Below are positions 62,462 to 64,000 of a stretch of 64,000 bases of DNA, piece after piece. How positions within the stretch are numbered: the stretch's first letter is position 1; each line of letters begins with the position of its first letter. Location of the stretch: NCBI RefSeq assembly GCF_023101205.1, contig NZ_CP078078.1, forward strand, positions 186,001 through 250,000, written 5' to 3'. Source of the stretch: Microbacterium aurugineum. GTDB lineage: Bacteria; Actinomycetota; Actinomycetes; Actinomycetales; Microbacteriaceae. The translations under genes and the position numbers were made by a program. The notes below the pieces were generated by a model. The model was given only the letters and a program-made list of their open reading frames with translations, made no database searches and was not told the origin of the DNA.

Positions 62462-63016
62462 TTCGCCGCCCGTGAGGTCGTCGGCGATGCGGAGGCTGCG
62501 GGCCAGGTCGTCGAGCGCGCCGGTCAGCGTGCCGAACCGCTCCTTGTCGCTGCACACCGCCGTCAGCGTGACCAGATGCGTCCCGGTGTCCCAGGTGTAG
62601 GTGGCGAACGGGGGAGACGCGGGAGACGGCGGCATCGGCACGAGGAGCTTCTCGCCCACGCCGAGTCGGCTCGGAAAAGACTCGGTGTCGTCGTAGTCCA
62701 TCGGCATCGAGGCGCGGGCGATGCGGACCTCCGGTGTCAGTACCTGCGCCGTCGCCATCGCCACGACCAGCTCCGGCTCCGCCTTCCACGTCCACACCAG
62801 CACGCGCCCGTCGGCCCGCTTCATCAGCATCGGTGCCGCCTGGCTCATCGCCCAGGCACCGAACCTCGAGCCGGGGCGCTCGGTCGCACCGACGGCGGCG
62901 TTGACCTGGCCGAGCAGCATCCGGATCGCCGCCTTCCGGTGCCGGCGCCCCTTCCATCCGAGCGAGTCCGTCACGGGAATCCACAGCTGGGGATCGGCCT
63001 CGGCAGTCAGTCGCAT
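62429..63016 (-). CDS. Conserved-looking hypothetical protein
   Basis: 195 residues, no signal peptide or membrane helix. Acidic and hydrophobic residues alternate; no motif I recognise. Coding bias and convergence with the amidohydrolase gene support reality. GGGAG stands one base before the ATG at 63016, which is closer than usual. The 33-base tail-to-tail overlap with the amidohydrolase suggests that one of the two stop codons has shifted. Confidence 0.6.
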   Translation of the reverse strand: MRLTAEADPQLWIPVTDSLGWKGRRHRKAAIRMLLGQVNAAVGATERPGSRFGAWAMSQAAPMLMKRADGRVLVWTWKAEPELVVAMATAQVLTPEVRIARASMPMDYDDTESFPSRLGVGEKLLVPMPPSPASPPFATYTWDTGTHLVTLTAVCSDKERFGTLTGALDDLARSLRIADDLTGGESPEVLRLDPA

Positions 63017-63141
63017 GCTCCCACGTTAACGGCTGAGGCTGAGGGGATGCCGGTACGCCTCGGCCGTGGAATCAGGGCGCTCGGGTAGAGTGGCCAGCGC
63101 CCGACCAGGGCTCCTCCTTGGCCGCCACATCGTAAGGCAGC

Positions 63142-64000
63142 ATGTCTGTGACCTCCTCCGACGATCCGACCGATCCGTCGCGCGGCCCCGCCGCCGAATC
63201 CGCGCCCCGACCGTTGAAGATCGTGATCGGCTGCGACACGTTCGCGCCCGACATCAACGGCGCCGCCCGTTTCGCCGAGCGCCTCGCCGCCGGCCTCGTG
63301 CAGCGCGGCCACGACGTGCACGTCGTGGCGCCCAACCAGGCGTATCGCCGTGCCCAGCCGCACACCGAGGTCATCGAGGGCGAGCCGATGACCCTGCACC
63401 GGTTGCCGTCGGTGCGCTGGGCGCCGCACGACTGGCTGCGGTTCGTGTGGCCGTGGCGATCGAAGCACTATGCCCGCAAGGTCCTGGATCAGGTGCAGCC
63501 GGATGTCGTGCACATCCAGTCGCACATCGTGATCGGGCGCGGACTCGCGTACATCGCGAACGAGCGCGGCATCCCGGTCATCGCGACCAACCACGTCATG
63601 GCCGAGAACATCCTCGACCACACCACCATGCCGAAGTTCATCGACGACCTCGTGCTGAAGTTCGCGTGGGCGGACGCCAAGCGCACGTTCGACAAGACCC
63701 GTGCGATCACCACACCCACCCGCCGTGCCGCCGACTTCCTCGAGAAGACGGTCGAGGTGAAGGGCGTGATCCCGGTCAGCTGCGGTATCGATCGCACCCA
63801 GTACACGCCTGTCCTCGCCCCGCGCGACGAGAACCGGATCATCTTCGTCGGCAGGCTCACCGCCGAGAAGCAGGTCGAGGTCATCCTCAAGGCGATGACG
63901 AAGCTCGACCCCGCACTCGACACCACCTTCGACATCGTCGGCGGCGGCGACCAGCGCAAGCAGCTGGAGCACCTGACCGCCCAGCTCGGACTCGCCGATC
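63142..64000 (+). CDS. GT4 family glycosyltransferase (N-terminal part, cut by window edge)
   Basis: 286 codons from the ATG at 63142 without a stop to the window edge. After a 20-residue Ser/Asp-rich tail, the GT-B fold starts PLKIVIGCDTFAPDINGAARFAERLAAGL; the N-terminal domain continues to about residue 190 and the linker reads ISCGIDRTQY-like (VIPVSCGIDRTQYTP), with the C-terminal donor domain beginning IIFVGRLTAEKQVEVILKAM. This is a PimB/alpha-mannosyltransferase-type GT4 enzyme, likely for cell-wall glycolipid. AAGG upstream supports the start. Confidence 0.88.
   Translation, partial: MSVTSSDDPTDPSRGPAAESAPRPLKIVIGCDTFAPDINGAARFAERLAAGLVQRGHDVHVVAPNQAYRRAQPHTEVIEGEPMTLHRLPSVRWAPHDWLRFVWPWRSKHYARKVLDQVQPDVVHIQSHIVIGRGLAYIANERGIPVIATNHVMAENILDHTTMPKFIDDLVLKFAWADAKRTFDKTRAITTPTRRAADFLEKTVEVKGVIPVSCGIDRTQYTPVLAPRDENRIIFVGRLTAEKQVEVILKAMTKLDPALDTTFDIVGGGDQRKQLEHLTAQLGLAD

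Overview
The window is a chromosomal segment of a high-GC Gram-positive bacterium. The complete 16S-23S-5S operon reads like Microbacterium (Actinomycetota, Microbacteriaceae) by recall of typical sequence, not by a search. A dnaK-grpE-dnaJ-hspR operon under HAIR elements, a lone actinobacterial hut system and very GC-rich coding sequence agree. I saw no tRNA, CRISPR array, prophage or insertion sequence. Nearly all the DNA is coding or rRNA.

Layout. 1-7.6 kb: cut-off UMF1-type MFS gene, double-domain Lrp regulator, then an operon (MHS-type transporter, amidohydrolase, ThDP decarboxylase resembling AruI, agmatinase/guanidinobutyrase-like ureohydrolase) that looks like guanidino-acid (arginine side-chain) catabolism. 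7.6-15 kb: RIO-like kinase with a possible 20-codon leader ORF, lipoprotein, drug-type MFS pump, AraC and MerR regulators, DUF3817 protein, DUF222/HNH protein. 15-19 kb: heat-shock operon. 19-28.5 kb: GntR regulator and a tripartite tricarboxylate-type transporter (tctC-tctB-tctA) followed by a DapA-like aldolase, a LacI regulator, an FGGY kinase and a fucose-isomerase-like protein; this looks like import and breakdown of an unidentified sugar acid or related compound.

28.9-42.3 kb is the most interesting part: a probable high-mannose N-glycan utilisation locus. It has one secreted Endo H-like GH18 endoglycosidase and apparently cytoplasmic GH92 and GH38 alpha-mannosidases and a GH5-like enzyme, a CUT1 sugar ABC importer, and a LacI regulator. 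Five 16-bp sites of one form, RCTNNANC|GNTWTAGY, lie upstream of every transcription unit of the locus, including the endoglycosidase gene and lacI itself. The model is cleavage of N-glycans outside the cell, import of the freed oligosaccharide, and stepwise trimming inside.

42.3-48.2 kb: rRNA operon with leader and spacer boxA-like sequences and a strong bidirectional terminator. 48.2-56.2 kb: histidine utilisation (IclR regulator divergent from hutH-hutU-hutI; opposite strand DUF445 gene, hutG-like gene, P-loop kinase). 56.2-64 kb: CsoR-family regulator with a Cys-His-His set, a spermidine/putrescine-type ABC operon ending in a YtcJ-like amidohydrolase, a hypothetical gene, and a cut-off GT4 glycosyltransferase.

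Several regulatory palindromes and a roughly 62-bp imperfect hairpin found twice, each time just 3' of a gene and in the same orientation relative to it, are listed. All family names rest on motif and sequence recognition by eye; no database search was run.
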